A DNA stretch of 64,000 nucleotides from positions 54,770-118,769 of the forward strand of contig NZ_JAUASX010000018.1 in assembly GCF_030345715.1 (NCBI RefSeq). Direction: 5' to 3'. Position numbers and translations under genes: made by a program. The notes beneath the pieces were generated by a model. The model was not told where the DNA came from. It saw only the letters and a program-made list of their open reading frames with translations, and did no database searches. This document shows, in pieces, positions 47,277-56,407 of this stretch. How positions within the stretch are numbered: position 1 is the first letter of the stretch; each line of letters opens with the position of its first letter. The DNA comes from Solimonas sp. SE-A11. Lineage in GTDB: Bacteria > Pseudomonadota > Gammaproteobacteria > Nevskiales > Nevskiaceae.

Positions 47277-47297
47277 GTCACGACCTGAGGTTGTGAC
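47277..47297. promoter_or_regulatory. 21-bp palindrome in front of the AtuA-family gene
   Basis: GTCAC-G-ACCT-G-AGGT-T-GTGAC: nine of ten positions in the arms are complementary. It ends 27 bp before the start codon, where a repressor would block transcription. The symmetry is what TetR- or GntR-type regulators of acyl-CoA catabolism bind; the regulator is not encoded in the window. Confidence 0.5.
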
Positions 47298-47324
47298 AAT
47301 GTAAATTACCGAAAAGGATTCGAA

Positions 47325-49115
47325 ATGAAGACCGTGCGTATCGGCTGCGCTTCCGCCTTCTGGGGCGACACTAACGCCGCCGCCGCCCAGTTGGTGGAGA
47401 AGGGAGGCATCGACTACCTGGTGTTCGACTACCTGGCCGAGATCACCATGTCGATCCTTGCCGCCAAGCGCATGAAGGACCCCAACGACGGCTACGCCAC
47501 CGACTTCGTCGAGCACGTCATGGCGCCGCTGATGGCGCGCATCAAGGAAAAAGGTATCCGGGTCGTTGCCAACGCCGGCGGCGTCAATCCGCTGGCCTGC
47601 AAGAAAGCCCTCGAGGAGGCTGCGGCCAAGGCGGGCCTGAGCTTCCGTGTGGGCGTGGTGCTGGGGGACGAGCTCAATGGCCGGCGCAAGGACTTCGCCG
47701 ACTGCACCGAGCTGGGAACGGGCAAGCCCCTGCCGCCGGTTACCGTGTCGATGAACGCCTACCTGGGCGCCATCCCCATCGCCAAGGCCCTGGAAGCCGG
47801 TGCGGAGATCGTCATCACCGGCCGCTGCGTCGATTCCGCCGTGGTGCTGGGCCCGCTGATGCACGAGTTCGGCTGGCAGCCGGATGACTACGACCGTCTC
47901 GCCGCAGGCTCCATCGCCGGCCACATCATCGAATGCGGTGCGCAGTGCACCGGCGGCAACTTCACCGACTGGGAGCTGGTGCGGGGCGGCTATGCCGACA
48001 TGGGCTTTCCCATCGTCGAGATGCAGGCCGGCGGCGAGTTCACGGTGACCAAGCCCGAGGGCACCGGCGGCCTGGTGTCGCCGCACACCGTGCTGGAGCA
48101 GATGCTTTACGAGATCGGCGATCCGCGGGCCTATCTGCTGCCGGACGTGACCTGCGACTTCACCCAGGTGAAGCTGGAGCAGGCCGCGCCCGACGTGGTG
48201 CGCGTGAGCGGCTGCCGCGGCCATGCGCCGACCGACTCGTACAAGGTCAGTGCCACCTACCCGGCGGGCATGCGCTGCGCCGCGCTGTTCATGATCGGCG
48301 GCATCGATGCGGCCAGGAAGGGACGTGCCTCCGCCCAGGGCATCGTCGAGAAGGTGCGTCGCCAACTGCTGGAGGCGAAGCTGGGTGACTTCAGCGGCGT
48401 GGACATCCACTGCATCGGTGCCGAGGAAAGCTATGGCCCCCATGCGCGCGCGGCCGCCACGGCGACGCGCGAGGTGGTGGTCAAGATCGCCGTGCAGCAC
48501 CCCAATCCCAAGGCCCTGAAGCTGTTCGCCCGCGAGATCGCCCAGGCCGCCACCGGCATGGCGCCAGGCTTCACCGGTTACTTTGGCGCCGGACGTCCGG
48601 AGCCGCACATGGTGCCGCGGCTGTTTTCCACGCTGGTGCCCAAGGAGCGCGTGGCGATCGAGGTGGTGGTGGGCGAGGAGCGCCTGCCGGTCGGCGTGCC
48701 ACTGGCGGGTGGTTTCGCGCCGCCGCCAGCAGAGGCCGAGGTGCTACCGGATCTGGATATGGCCGCGGCCGTGCCGGTGCCCCTGATCCGCTTGGCGCTG
48801 GCACGTTCCGGCGACAAGGGCGACCACGCCAACATCGGCGTGATCGCCCGCCGGCCGGAATACCTGCCGTACCTGCGCGCGGCCTTGTCCACGGCGGCCC
48901 TGCGCCGCCACTTCGCACACGTCTTGGCGGGCGGTGAGGGCGGCCGCGTGGAGCGCTGGGAGTTGCCGGGTACGAACTCCCTCAACTTCCTGCTCCACAA
49001 CGCCCTGGGCGGCGGTGGCGCCGGCAGCCTGCGCACCGACCCGCAGGGCAAGGCCTTCGGCCAGATGCTGCTGGACTTCCTGGTGCCGGTGCCGCCGAAG
49101 CTGCTGGTGGATTAG
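47325..49115 (+). CDS. atuA: AtuA-family protein (DUF1446, acyclic terpene utilisation)
   Basis: 596 residues: a large N-terminal AtuA core (about 1-450; MKTVRIGCASAFWGDTNAAA, GIRVVANAGGVNPLACKKAL, ITGRCVDSAVVLGPLMHEFG) and the C-terminal AtuA-like ferredoxin-fold domain (about 475-590; LALARSGDKGDHANIGVIAR). AtuA is needed for citronellol/geraniol breakdown in Pseudomonas, but its reaction is unknown. The same family also appears in other acyl-CoA clusters. Here it heads a region with ETF genes, an SDR and a carboxylase set. Its last 4 bp overlap the convergent EF-hand gene. Confidence 0.85.
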   Translation: MKTVRIGCASAFWGDTNAAAAQLVEKGGIDYLVFDYLAEITMSILAAKRMKDPNDGYATDFVEHVMAPLMARIKEKGIRVVANAGGVNPLACKKALEEAAAKAGLSFRVGVVLGDELNGRRKDFADCTELGTGKPLPPVTVSMNAYLGAIPIAKALEAGAEIVITGRCVDSAVVLGPLMHEFGWQPDDYDRLAAGSIAGHIIECGAQCTGGNFTDWELVRGGYADMGFPIVEMQAGGEFTVTKPEGTGGLVSPHTVLEQMLYEIGDPRAYLLPDVTCDFTQVKLEQAAPDVVRVSGCRGHAPTDSYKVSATYPAGMRCAALFMIGGIDAARKGRASAQGIVEKVRRQLLEAKLGDFSGVDIHCIGAEESYGPHARAAATATREVVVKIAVQHPNPKALKLFAREIAQAATGMAPGFTGYFGAGRPEPHMVPRLFSTLVPKERVAIEVVVGEERLPVGVPLAGGFAPPPAEAEVLPDLDMAAAVPVPLIRLALARSGDKGDHANIGVIARRPEYLPYLRAALSTAALRRHFAHVLAGGEGGRVERWELPGTNSLNFLLHNALGGGGAGSLRTDPQGKAFGQMLLDFLVPVPPKLLVD

Positions 49116-49552
49116 CGGCCGCCGCTGGGGTCGACGTTGCGCAGGCCGTACTCCAGGCGCGACAGCTTGCCGTCGTTGTTCTTGTCCAGCGAACCGAAGC
49201 GGATTACCAGCTCGGAGTTGGCGCTGACCTCGCCGCGGTCCAGCTTGCCGTTGCCGCTGGTGTCCAGCGTGGCGAACTTGGCGTCGTCGCTCATCATCGG
49301 CTGCACCGGCTTCGGGGCCGGCTTGATCACCACTACCGGCGGCAGGGTGGCGGGCTGTGCCAGCGGCTGCGCCGTGGTCGGGGCCGGCAGGGCGGTTGGG
49401 GTCTGCAGGGCGGCCCCTGGAGACATCGCGGCGGCGGGCTGGGGTGCGGCCGAGGCCGGGGGGTAGCAGTCGCCGGGCGGCATGCCGGCGGGCTGGGCAA
49501 GGGCGGGGCCGGCCGCGAGGGCCAGGACACCCAGCATCAGGTGGGTCTTCAT
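49112..49552 (-). CDS. Secreted EF-hand calcium-binding protein
   Basis: 146 residues: signal peptide (MKTHLMLGVLALAAGPALAQ), a Pro/Ala-rich low-complexity stretch (about 25-85) and two EF-hand loops, LDTSGNGKLDRGEVS and LDKNNDGKLSRLEYG, whose Asp/Asn/Glu positions fit calcium binding. Strong Shine-Dalgarno (AAGGAGGAG). It sits head-to-head with the ETF-QO gene and tail-to-tail with atuA (4-bp overlap). A role in the pathway is not evident. Confidence 0.82.
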   Translation of the reverse strand: MKTHLMLGVLALAAGPALAQPAGMPPGDCYPPASAAPQPAAAMSPGAALQTPTALPAPTTAQPLAQPATLPPVVVIKPAPKPVQPMMSDDAKFATLDTSGNGKLDRGEVSANSELVIRFGSLDKNNDGKLSRLEYGLRNVDPSGGR

Positions 49553-49792
49553 GCGCGTCTCCTCCTTGAGGCAAGGGTGGGGCCGCATCCGGCAGCCCCG
49601 GGCCCAGCCAGACTGCCCAGCCGCGGCTGTCCTCGCGCTGAACGGTCCCCGGTGGCCTGGAATTGACTGTAAAGCCAGCAAAACCTGTCTTACGGAGGGT
49701 AGGTCCGGCGCGCGTGACGGTTTACAATACGCGTCTCTATTTGCCCAACAGCCAGCCTCCCAGGGTATCGGGAGCAGCCAGGAACTGCCTAA

Positions 49793-51454
49793 ATGTCCGT
49801 TGAACGCGATGTAATGGAGTATGACGTCCTTGTGGTCGGCGGCGGTCCCGCTGGCCTGTCCGCAGCCATTCGCCTGAAGCAGAGGGCGGCCGAGGCCGGC
49901 AAGGAACTCAACGTCTGCCTCGTCGAAAAGGGTTCGGAAGTCGGTGCCCACATCCTGTCGGGCGCCGTGTTCGAGCCGCGCGCGCTCAACGAATTGTTCC
50001 CGGACTGGAAGGAGAAGGGTGCGCCGCTGAACACCCCGGTGATCGGCGACGACATCTACTTCTTCCGCAGCGAGACCGCTGCCGTGAAGATGCCCAACCT
50101 GTTCGTGCCCAAGCCGATGCACAACGAGGGCAACTACATCATCTCGCTGGCCAACCTCTGCCGCTGGCTGGGGACCCAGGCCGAGGCGCTGGGCGTGGAA
50201 ATCTACCCCGGCTTCGCCGCGCAGACCCCGATCATCGAGGACGGTGTCGTCAAGGGCGTCACCATCGGCGACATGGGCATCAACCACCAGGGCGAGCATA
50301 AGCCGGACTACGCGCCGGGCATGGAGCTGCGCGCCAAGTACACCCTGTTCGCCGAAGGCTGCCGTGGCCACATCGGCAAGCAGCTGATCGCCAAGTACGA
50401 CCTGGCCAAAGGTACCGACCCCCAGCACTACGCCATCGGCATCAAGGAAATCTGGACGGTGCCGGCCGAGCAGCACAAGCCGGGCCTGGTGGTGCACGGT
50501 GCCGGCTGGCCGCTGGACCTGCTGGGCACCGATGCCCTGGGCGGCTCCTTCCTGTACCACCTGGAAAACAACACGGTGGTCTGCGGGCTGATCGTGGACC
50601 TGTCCTACACCAATCCGTACCTGTCGCCGTTCGACGAGTTCCAGCGCTTCAAGCACCATCCGAAGATCGCGCAATACCTCAAGGGCGGCACGCGCGTGGG
50701 CTACGGCGCCCGCGCCCTGGTCAAGGGCGGCCTCAACTCCCTGCCCAAGCTGACCTTCCCGGGCGGCGTCCTGGTCGGCGATGACGCCGGCACGCTGAAC
50801 TTCGCCAAGATCAAGGGCAGCCACACCGCCATGAAGTCCGGCATGCTGGCGGCGGAAGCCGCGGCCGAGGCCGTGCTGGGCGGTTCCGAGGGTGGCGACG
50901 AGCTGACCACCTACACCGAGAAGTTCAAGGCCAGCTGGCTCCACGAGGAGCTCTACAAGTCGCGCAACTTCGGTGTGCTGCTGCACAAGTTCGGTGCGCT
51001 GATCGGCGGCGCCATCAACTACATCGAGCAGAACTGGTTCGGCGGCAAGTTCCCCTGGACCTTCCACGATCTCAAGTTGGACCATGCTTCGCTGAAGCTG
51101 GCGGCCGACAGCCAGAAGATCGAGTACCCGCGCCCGGACGGCAAGCTGTCCTTCGACAAGTTGTCCTCGGTGTTCCTGTCCAGCACCAACCATGAGGAAG
51201 ACCAGCCGGTCCACCTCGTGCTGAAGGACAAGAGCATCCCCATCGCCAAGAACCTGCCGCTGTACGACGAGCCCGCGCAGCGCTACTGCCCGGCCGGCGT
51301 CTACGAGGTGGTGGGCGAGGGCGATGCCAAGCGCTTCCAGATCAATGCGCAGAACTGCGTGCACTGCAAGACCTGCGACATCAAGGATCCGGCGCAGAAC
51401 ATCAACTGGGTTGCCCCGGAAGGTGGCGGCGGTCCCAACTACGCCAACATGTAA
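49793..51454 (+). CDS. Electron transfer flavoprotein-ubiquinone oxidoreductase
   Basis: 553 residues. N-terminal FAD-binding Rossmann motif (DVLVVGGGPAGLSAAIRLKQ, residues 9-28), the membrane/quinone-binding middle, and a C-terminal ferredoxin-like 4Fe-4S cluster region (CVHCKTCDIKDP plus an earlier Cys in RYCPAGVYE). It takes electrons from reduced ETF and passes them to ubiquinone. Length equals the normal family size. An upstream TACAAT at 49723 may be the -10. etfB-etfA lie just downstream past a small lipoprotein gene. Confidence 0.96.
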   Translation: MSVERDVMEYDVLVVGGGPAGLSAAIRLKQRAAEAGKELNVCLVEKGSEVGAHILSGAVFEPRALNELFPDWKEKGAPLNTPVIGDDIYFFRSETAAVKMPNLFVPKPMHNEGNYIISLANLCRWLGTQAEALGVEIYPGFAAQTPIIEDGVVKGVTIGDMGINHQGEHKPDYAPGMELRAKYTLFAEGCRGHIGKQLIAKYDLAKGTDPQHYAIGIKEIWTVPAEQHKPGLVVHGAGWPLDLLGTDALGGSFLYHLENNTVVCGLIVDLSYTNPYLSPFDEFQRFKHHPKIAQYLKGGTRVGYGARALVKGGLNSLPKLTFPGGVLVGDDAGTLNFAKIKGSHTAMKSGMLAAEAAAEAVLGGSEGGDELTTYTEKFKASWLHEELYKSRNFGVLLHKFGALIGGAINYIEQNWFGGKFPWTFHDLKLDHASLKLAADSQKIEYPRPDGKLSFDKLSSVFLSSTNHEEDQPVHLVLKDKSIPIAKNLPLYDEPAQRYCPAGVYEVVGEGDAKRFQINAQNCVHCKTCDIKDPAQNINWVAPEGGGGPNYANM

Positions 51455-51461
51455 GCTGCCC

Positions 51462-51923
51462 ATGCTCCGTTCCGCCTGGCTGTTGCTGCTGACGTTGATG
51501 CTGCTGCCCCTCACGGGCTGCGTGTCGGCGCGCGTGCAGGCCGAGCGGGACGCCACGGCGACCTACAACCGCTGCTACACGGCGCTGCGCCAGGCCGACC
51601 TGCCGATGTACCAGCTGTGCCAGTCGCGGCTGTCCAAGGCGCGCCGGCAGGAGCAGCGCTTGGCCGATGCCGACCTGCCGCAGGAAGATGAGCAGCAGTG
51701 GCTCAAGGGCCAGGCCGAGGCCGCCCCCTGGGAGGTCCAGATCCTCTCGTCGGTGGTCAGCGAGGACCTGGGCACGGTCACCCTGGAGACGAACAACCGG
51801 TCCGGGGTGCTCGATCAGCAGATCGAGCATGTCGAGAAAATCGTGCTGGTGAAGGAAAATGGCCGCTGGGTCATTGACAAGGACTGCTGCGAATACTCGA
51901 ATGCGAGATTCGCAAGTCCCTGA
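51462..51923 (+). CDS. Small lipoprotein between ETF-QO and etfB
   Basis: 153 residues with a lipobox (LPLTGC, Cys about residue 20) and a helical, charged mature part (RYNRC-like Tyr-Asn-Arg-Cys, many Arg/Gln) followed by beta-rich DUF4878-like strands (VTLETNNRSGVLDQQIEHVE, KENGRWVIDKDCC). It starts 7 bp after the ETF-QO stop and lies 66 bp before etfB, so it is carried on the same transcript. I do not recognise a family with certainty. Confidence 0.7.
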   Translation: MLRSAWLLLLTLMLLPLTGCVSARVQAERDATATYNRCYTALRQADLPMYQLCQSRLSKARRQEQRLADADLPQEDEQQWLKGQAEAAPWEVQILSSVVSEDLGTVTLETNNRSGVLDQQIEHVEKIVLVKENGRWVIDKDCCEYSNARFASP

Positions 51924-51989
51924 TTTGATGTGAACGCGCCGTCCCCCGGCTCGTTTGGGGCAGTTTTGGAATAAACCGAGATCGAGAGA

Positions 51990-52736
51990 ATGAAAGTTCT
52001 AGTCAGCGTCAAACGCGTGGTGGACTACAACGTCCGCATCCAGGTCAAGTCCGATGGTTCGGGCGTGGTCACGGACGGCGTCAAGTTCAGCATGAACCCC
52101 TTCGACGAAATCGCGATGGAAGAAGCCGTCCGTCTGCGCGAGAAGGGCAAGGTCACCGAGATCGTCGCCGTGACGATCGGCGGCGCCAAGAACGAAGAGA
52201 CCCTGCGCTCCGCGCTGGCCTTCGGCGCCGACCGCGCGATCCACATCAAGGAAGAGGGCGAAGTGCAGCCGCTGACGGCCGCCAAGGCCTTCGCTGCCGT
52301 GCTGAAGAAGGAAGGCGCCCAGCTGTTCCTCTGCGGCAAGCAGGCCATCGACGACGACGCCAACCAGACCGGCCAGATGGTTGCGTCCTTGCTGGACATC
52401 GCCCAGGCCACCTTCGCCTCCAAGGTGGAAGTGGACGGCGCCAAGGCCCAGATCACCCGTGAAATCGACGCCGGTCTCGAGACCCTGGAAGTCGACCTGC
52501 CGGCCGTGGTCAGCGTCGACCTGCGCCTCAACGAGCCGCGTTACCTGAAGCTGCCGGACATCATGAAGGCCAAGAAGAAGCCGATCGAAACCATCGGCCT
52601 GGGCGACGTCGGCGTTGCCATCGAAGCCGGTTCCAAGACCGTCAAGGTGTCGCCGCCGCCGGCGCGTGCCAAGGGCATCATGGTCAAGACGGTGGACGAA
52701 CTGGTTGCTGCACTGAAATCGAAGGGGCTGGTGTAA
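51990..52736 (+). CDS. etfB: Electron transfer flavoprotein beta subunit
   Basis: 248 residues: MKVLVSVKRVVDYNVRIQVK start, the AMP-binding/recognition segment LFLCGKQAIDDDANQTGQM and the C-terminal RAKGIMVKTVDELVAAL. Pairs with EtfA to accept electrons from acyl-CoA dehydrogenases. Its last base pairs overlap the etfA start (TAATG). Confidence 0.97.
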   Translation: MKVLVSVKRVVDYNVRIQVKSDGSGVVTDGVKFSMNPFDEIAMEEAVRLREKGKVTEIVAVTIGGAKNEETLRSALAFGADRAIHIKEEGEVQPLTAAKAFAAVLKKEGAQLFLCGKQAIDDDANQTGQMVASLLDIAQATFASKVEVDGAKAQITREIDAGLETLEVDLPAVVSVDLRLNEPRYLKLPDIMKAKKKPIETIGLGDVGVAIEAGSKTVKVSPPPARAKGIMVKTVDELVAALKSKGLV

Positions 52737-53671
52737 TGAGCAAGATTCTCGTCATTGCCGAACATTCCGACGGCAAGCTGAACGCCGGCGTCGCCAAGGC
52801 CGTGGCCGCCGCCCAGAAGATCGGCGGTGAAATCGCCGTTGCCGTGCTGGCCACCGACGGTGCTGCCGTCGCTGCCCAGGCTGCCAAGCTGGACGGCGTC
52901 GCCAAGGTCGTGGTGGTCAACAACGCCGCCAACGCCTACCCGATCGCCGCCGTGCTGGCGCCGCAGATTGCCGAACTGGCCGCGGGCTACACCCACGTGC
53001 TGTTCCCGGGCACCACCTTCGGCAAGGACCTCGCCCCGCGCGTGGCCGCCAAGCTGAACGTGCAGCAGGTCAGCGACATCATGGCCGTGCACGCGCCGAA
53101 CAAGTTCGATCGCCCGATCTACGCCGGCAATGCCATCACCACGGTGGAAGCCGCGGCCGGCACGGTCGTCGCCACGGTCCGCCAGGCTTCGTTCAATGCG
53201 GTGGTCGGTGAGGGCGGTTCCGCTGCCGTCGAGACCGTCTCGGTCAGCGCCGCGCTGCCGTCGCACACCCGCTTCGTGAAGATCGAGGCCCAGAAGTCCG
53301 CCCGTCCGGACCTGCAGGCCGCCAGCCGCGTCGTTTCCGGTGGCCGTGCTCTGGGCTCCTCCGAGAACTTCAAGGTCATCTACGACTTCGCCGACAAGAT
53401 CGGCGCCGGCGTCGGTGCCTCGCGTGCCGCAGTGGACTCGGGCTACGTGCCGAACGACATGCAGGTCGGCCAGACCGGCAAGATCATCGCCCCGGAGCTG
53501 TATTTCGCGATCGGTATCTCCGGCGCGATCCAGCACCTGGCCGGTATCAAGGACGCCCGCACCATCGTCGCCATCAACAAGGACCCGGAGGCCCCGATCT
53601 TCGAGGTGGCCGACATCGGCCTCGTCGGAGACCTGTTCACGGTGGTCCCGGAGCTGCAGGGCAAGCTGTAA
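52736..53671 (+). CDS. etfA: Electron transfer flavoprotein alpha subunit
   Basis: 311 residues. The C-terminal FAD-binding domain shows [59 protein letters not shown] and the [20 protein letters not shown] segment. Together with EtfB and ETF-QO it links acyl-CoA oxidation to the respiratory chain. Confidence 0.97.
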   Translation: MSKILVIAEHSDGKLNAGVAKAVAAAQKIGGEIAVAVLATDGAAVAAQAAKLDGVAKVVVVNNAANAYPIAAVLAPQIAELAAGYTHVLFPGTTFGKDLAPRVAAKLNVQQVSDIMAVHAPNKFDRPIYAGNAITTVEAAAGTVVATVRQASFNAVVGEGGSAAVETVSVSAALPSHTRFVKIEAQKSARPDLQAASRVVSGGRALGSSENFKVIYDFADKIGAGVGASRAAVDSGYVPNDMQVGQTGKIIAPELYFAIGISGAIQHLAGIKDARTIVAINKDPEAPIFEVADIGLVGDLFTVVPELQGKL

Positions 53672-53690
53672 GAAGTCGCTAAGCAGTGCT

Positions 53691-53720
53691 GATCAAGGCC
53701 GGGAATTCCCGGCCTTGATC
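53691..53720. terminator. 30-bp perfect palindrome after etfA
   Basis: GATCAAGGCCGGGAA and its exact complement TTCCCGGCCTTGATC, followed by GTTTCC. It would form a 13-15 bp hairpin in RNA but has only a weak T-run, and the SDR start is only 20 bp further, so it may be a leaky terminator or a processing hairpin. Confidence 0.6.
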
Positions 53721-53739
53721 GTTTCCGGAGGGTGAAAAC

Positions 53740-54600
53740 ATGGGTTACCAGTCTGTATTCCGCGCCGGCCAGTTCGATGGCCAGACGATCGTGATCACCG
53801 GTGGCGGTTCGGGCATCGGACGCTGCACCGCGCACGAGCTGGCGTCCCTGGGCGCGCACGTGATCATCACCGGCCGCAAGCAGGAGAAGCTCGACGCTAC
53901 GGCCGCGGAGATCGTGGAGGATGGCGGGCGCGTTTCGACCCGGGCCTTCGATATCCGCGACGAGGACGCCGTCAGGGATGCCGTGAAGGGCATGCTGGAC
54001 GAGCATGGGCAGATCCACGGCCTGGTCAATAACGCGGGCGGCCAGTACCCGATGCCGCTGGCCACCATCGGCAAGAAGGGCTGGGAGGCAGTGGTGGCCA
54101 ACAACCTCACCGGTGGCTTCCTGATGGCCCGCGAGACCTACAACCAGTGCATGAAGGACAAGGGCGGTGCGATCGTGAACATGCTCGCCGACATGTGGGG
54201 CGGCATGCCCAGCATGGGCCACAGCGGCGCCGCTCGCGCCGGCATGCTGAACTTCACCGAGACCGCCGCCGTGGAGTGGGGCGTGTCGGGCGTGCGCGTC
54301 AATGCCGTGGCCCCGGGGTTCGTCGCCTCCAGCGGCATGGACAAGTACGACCCGGTGTTTGCCAAGGAGGTGCTGTCGCAGCTCTCCGGCCTGGTGCCGC
54401 TCAAGCGCATGGCCGAAGAGGCCGAGATCAGCTCCGCGATCGTCTGGCTGCTGTCCGAAGGCGCTGCCTTCGTGACTGGCAACTGCATCAAGATCGACGG
54501 CGGCGGCAGCCTCAATGCCAAGGCCTTCCCGCTGCTGGACCAGAAGCGCTCGCAGCCTTACCGCGGCTTCCACCGTGCGGTGCGCCCCAAGCAGGTCTGA
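53740..54600 (+). CDS. SDR-family enoyl-CoA reductase-like protein (PECR/DECR type)
   Basis: 286 residues. Rossmann motif [12 protein letters not shown] (residues 21-32) and NNAGG. In place of the usual YxxxK the segment reads [20 protein letters not shown], as in peroxisomal trans-2-enoyl-CoA reductase and 2,4-dienoyl-CoA reductase, which act on CoA esters with NADPH. The expected substrate is an unsaturated acyl-CoA. It ends in a 25-residue tail ([17 protein letters not shown]). The start codon at 53740 follows GGAGGGTGAAAAC. A strong terminator follows. Confidence 0.85.
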   Translation: MGYQSVFRAGQFDGQTIVITGGGSGIGRCTAHELASLGAHVIITGRKQEKLDATAAEIVEDGGRVSTRAFDIRDEDAVRDAVKGMLDEHGQIHGLVNNAGGQYPMPLATIGKKGWEAVVANNLTGGFLMARETYNQCMKDKGGAIVNMLADMWGGMPSMGHSGAARAGMLNFTETAAVEWGVSGVRVNAVAPGFVASSGMDKYDPVFAKEVLSQLSGLVPLKRMAEEAEISSAIVWLLSEGAAFVTGNCIKIDGGGSLNAKAFPLLDQKRSQPYRGFHRAVRPKQV

Positions 54601-54617
54601 ATCACCGGAATTCACCG

Positions 54618-54641
54618 AAAGCCGCCCCGGGCGGCTTTTTT
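54618..54641 (+). terminator. Rho-independent terminator after the SDR gene
   Basis: AAAGCCGCC-CCGG-GCGGCTTTTTT: a 9-bp stem with a clean T-run, 18 bp after the stop. Confidence 0.9.
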
Positions 54642-54712
54642 CATGCCCGAAGGCGGCAGGGCGTGCTTTAGGATGCCCTTATTCGGAAATATTTATTGTT
54701 GATGAAACCTCT

Positions 54713-54730
54713 GTTTATACGGGGGTAAAC
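54713..54730. promoter_or_regulatory. Inverted repeat in the carboxylase promoter
   Basis: GTTTA and TAAAC arms 8 bp apart (GTTTATACGGGGGTAAAC), 34 bp before the carboxylase beta start, within an AT-rich patch (AATATTTATTGTTGATGAAA) that is likely the promoter. It could be an operator; the arms are short. Confidence 0.35.
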
Positions 54731-54764
54731 TCGCGAAAGCCTGCGAATAGTGGAGAGATTGGAA

Positions 54765-56390
54765 ATGCCTGTTATCGAATCCCGCATCGACACCGGCAGC
54801 GGCCAGTTCCAACAGAACCGCGAGGGCCTGCTGAAGCTGATCGAGGAATGGCGCGCCATCGAGGAAAAGGGCCGCAAGGAAGAAGAGTCCAAGCGCGAGC
54901 GCTACCGCAAGCGCGGGCAACTGCTCCCGCGAGAGCGCGTGCACCTGATGCTGGACCGCGGCTCGCCCTGGCTGGAGCTGTCCACGCTGGCGGGCTACAA
55001 GCTACATGACGACAAGGACGGGTCACTTGCCGGCGGCAACACCATCATCGGCATCGGCTACGTCTCCGGCGTGCGCTGCCTGGTGTCGGCCTCCAACTCC
55101 GCCATCAAGGGCGGCACCATGACCCCCTGGGGCGTTCAGAAAGGCCTGCGCGTGCAGGAGATCGCCCTGCAGCAGAAGCTGCCGACGGTTTCCATGATCG
55201 AATCCGGCGGCGCCAACCTGATGTACCAAGCCGAACTTTTCATTCCCGGCGGGCGCAGCTTCGCCAACCAGGCGCGCCTGTCGGCCGCCGGCATTCCGCA
55301 GGTCGCCATCGTCCACGGCTCTTCCACGGCCGGCGGTGCCTACATGCCCGGCCTGTCCGATTACACGGTCATGGTGCGCAAGAACGCCAAGGTATTCCTG
55401 GCCGGTCCGCCGCTGCTGAAGGCCGCCACCGGCGAGATCGCCGACGAGGAATCCCTGGGCGGCGCCGAGATGCACTGCAGCGTCGCCGGCACTTCCGAAT
55501 TCATCGCTGAGAGCGACGCTGATGGCATCCGCATCGGCCGCGAGATCGTGCGCAACCTCAACTGGAACGCCTCGCGCCCCCGGCTGGAACTGCTGCCGGT
55601 GCGTGCGCCCCTGTACGACGTGGAGGAGCTCTGCGGCGTGGTGTCGCCGGACTACCGTAAGCCCTTCGACTGCCGCGAGGTGATCGCGCGGCTGGTGGAC
55701 GGCTCAGAGTTCCTGGAGTTCAAGAACGAGTACGACCAGCAGACCATCTGCGGCCGCGCTACGCTCCACGGACACCGGATCGGCATCATCTCCAACAACG
55801 GTCCCATCACCACCAAGGGCGCCGCCAAGGCCGGACAGTTCATCCAGTTGTGTTGCCAGGCCAACGTGCCCATCGTCTACCTGATGAACACCACCGGCTA
55901 CATGGTGGGCACGGAGAGCGAGCAGGGCGGTATCGTCAAGCACGGCTCCAAGATGATCCAGGCCGTGGCCAACGCCACGGTGCCGCAGATCACCATCGTC
56001 ATGGGCGGCAGCTTCGGCGCCGGCAACTACGGCATGTGCGGCCGCGGTTTCGGCCCACACTTCATCTTCGCCTGGCCCAACTCCCGCACCTCGGTGATGG
56101 GCGGCGAGCAGGCCGCGGGCGTGATGGAGATCATCACGCGCGAGAAGTGGGCCAAGGAGGGCAAGCAGGTCTCCGAGAACGACGAGAAGATGCTCGGCAT
56201 CATCCGACAGAACATCGTCGGCCAGTTCGACAAGGAGTCGCATGCCTTCGCCGCCACGGCGAGGCTATTCGACGACGGCCTGATCGACCCGCGCGACACC
56301 CGCAAGGTGTTGGGCCTGTGCCTGTCGGTCTGCCGCGAGAGCAAGGCGCGCGAGCTGTTCCCGAACAGTTTCGGCGTCGCGCGCTTCTGA
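54765..56390 (+). CDS. atuC: Acyl-CoA carboxylase beta subunit, geranyl-CoA carboxylase-like
   Basis: 541 residues, carboxyltransferase family with both crotonase-like halves: IESGGANLMYQAELF and GSSTAGGAYMPGLSDYTVMV (first oxyanion hole), IVMGGSFGAGNYGMCGRGFG (second). In 3-methylcrotonyl-CoA carboxylase the loop between these reads HFGRTF; here it is PGGRSF, shorter and with Gly in place of the Phe, the change reported to open the pocket for geranyl-CoA in Pseudomonas AtuC. It would carboxylate a branched unsaturated acyl-CoA with the alpha subunit at 57241. The ATG at 54765 has GGAGAG upstream. Confidence 0.85.
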   Translation: MPVIESRIDTGSGQFQQNREGLLKLIEEWRAIEEKGRKEEESKRERYRKRGQLLPRERVHLMLDRGSPWLELSTLAGYKLHDDKDGSLAGGNTIIGIGYVSGVRCLVSASNSAIKGGTMTPWGVQKGLRVQEIALQQKLPTVSMIESGGANLMYQAELFIPGGRSFANQARLSAAGIPQVAIVHGSSTAGGAYMPGLSDYTVMVRKNAKVFLAGPPLLKAATGEIADEESLGGAEMHCSVAGTSEFIAESDADGIRIGREIVRNLNWNASRPRLELLPVRAPLYDVEELCGVVSPDYRKPFDCREVIARLVDGSEFLEFKNEYDQQTICGRATLHGHRIGIISNNGPITTKGAAKAGQFIQLCCQANVPIVYLMNTTGYMVGTESEQGGIVKHGSKMIQAVANATVPQITIVMGGSFGAGNYGMCGRGFGPHFIFAWPNSRTSVMGGEQAAGVMEIITREKWAKEGKQVSENDEKMLGIIRQNIVGQFDKESHAFAATARLFDDGLIDPRDTRKVLGLCLSVCRESKARELFPNSFGVARF

Positions 56391-56407
56391 TCGCCGGGAG
56401 AACGACC

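Noticed and set aside
49553..51556. The long upstream extension (to 814 codons) of the EF-hand frame, antisense to ETF-QO
   Set aside because: The part upstream of 49552 lies opposite ETF-QO and lacks domains; the ATG at 49552 has a strong ribosome site and signal peptide.
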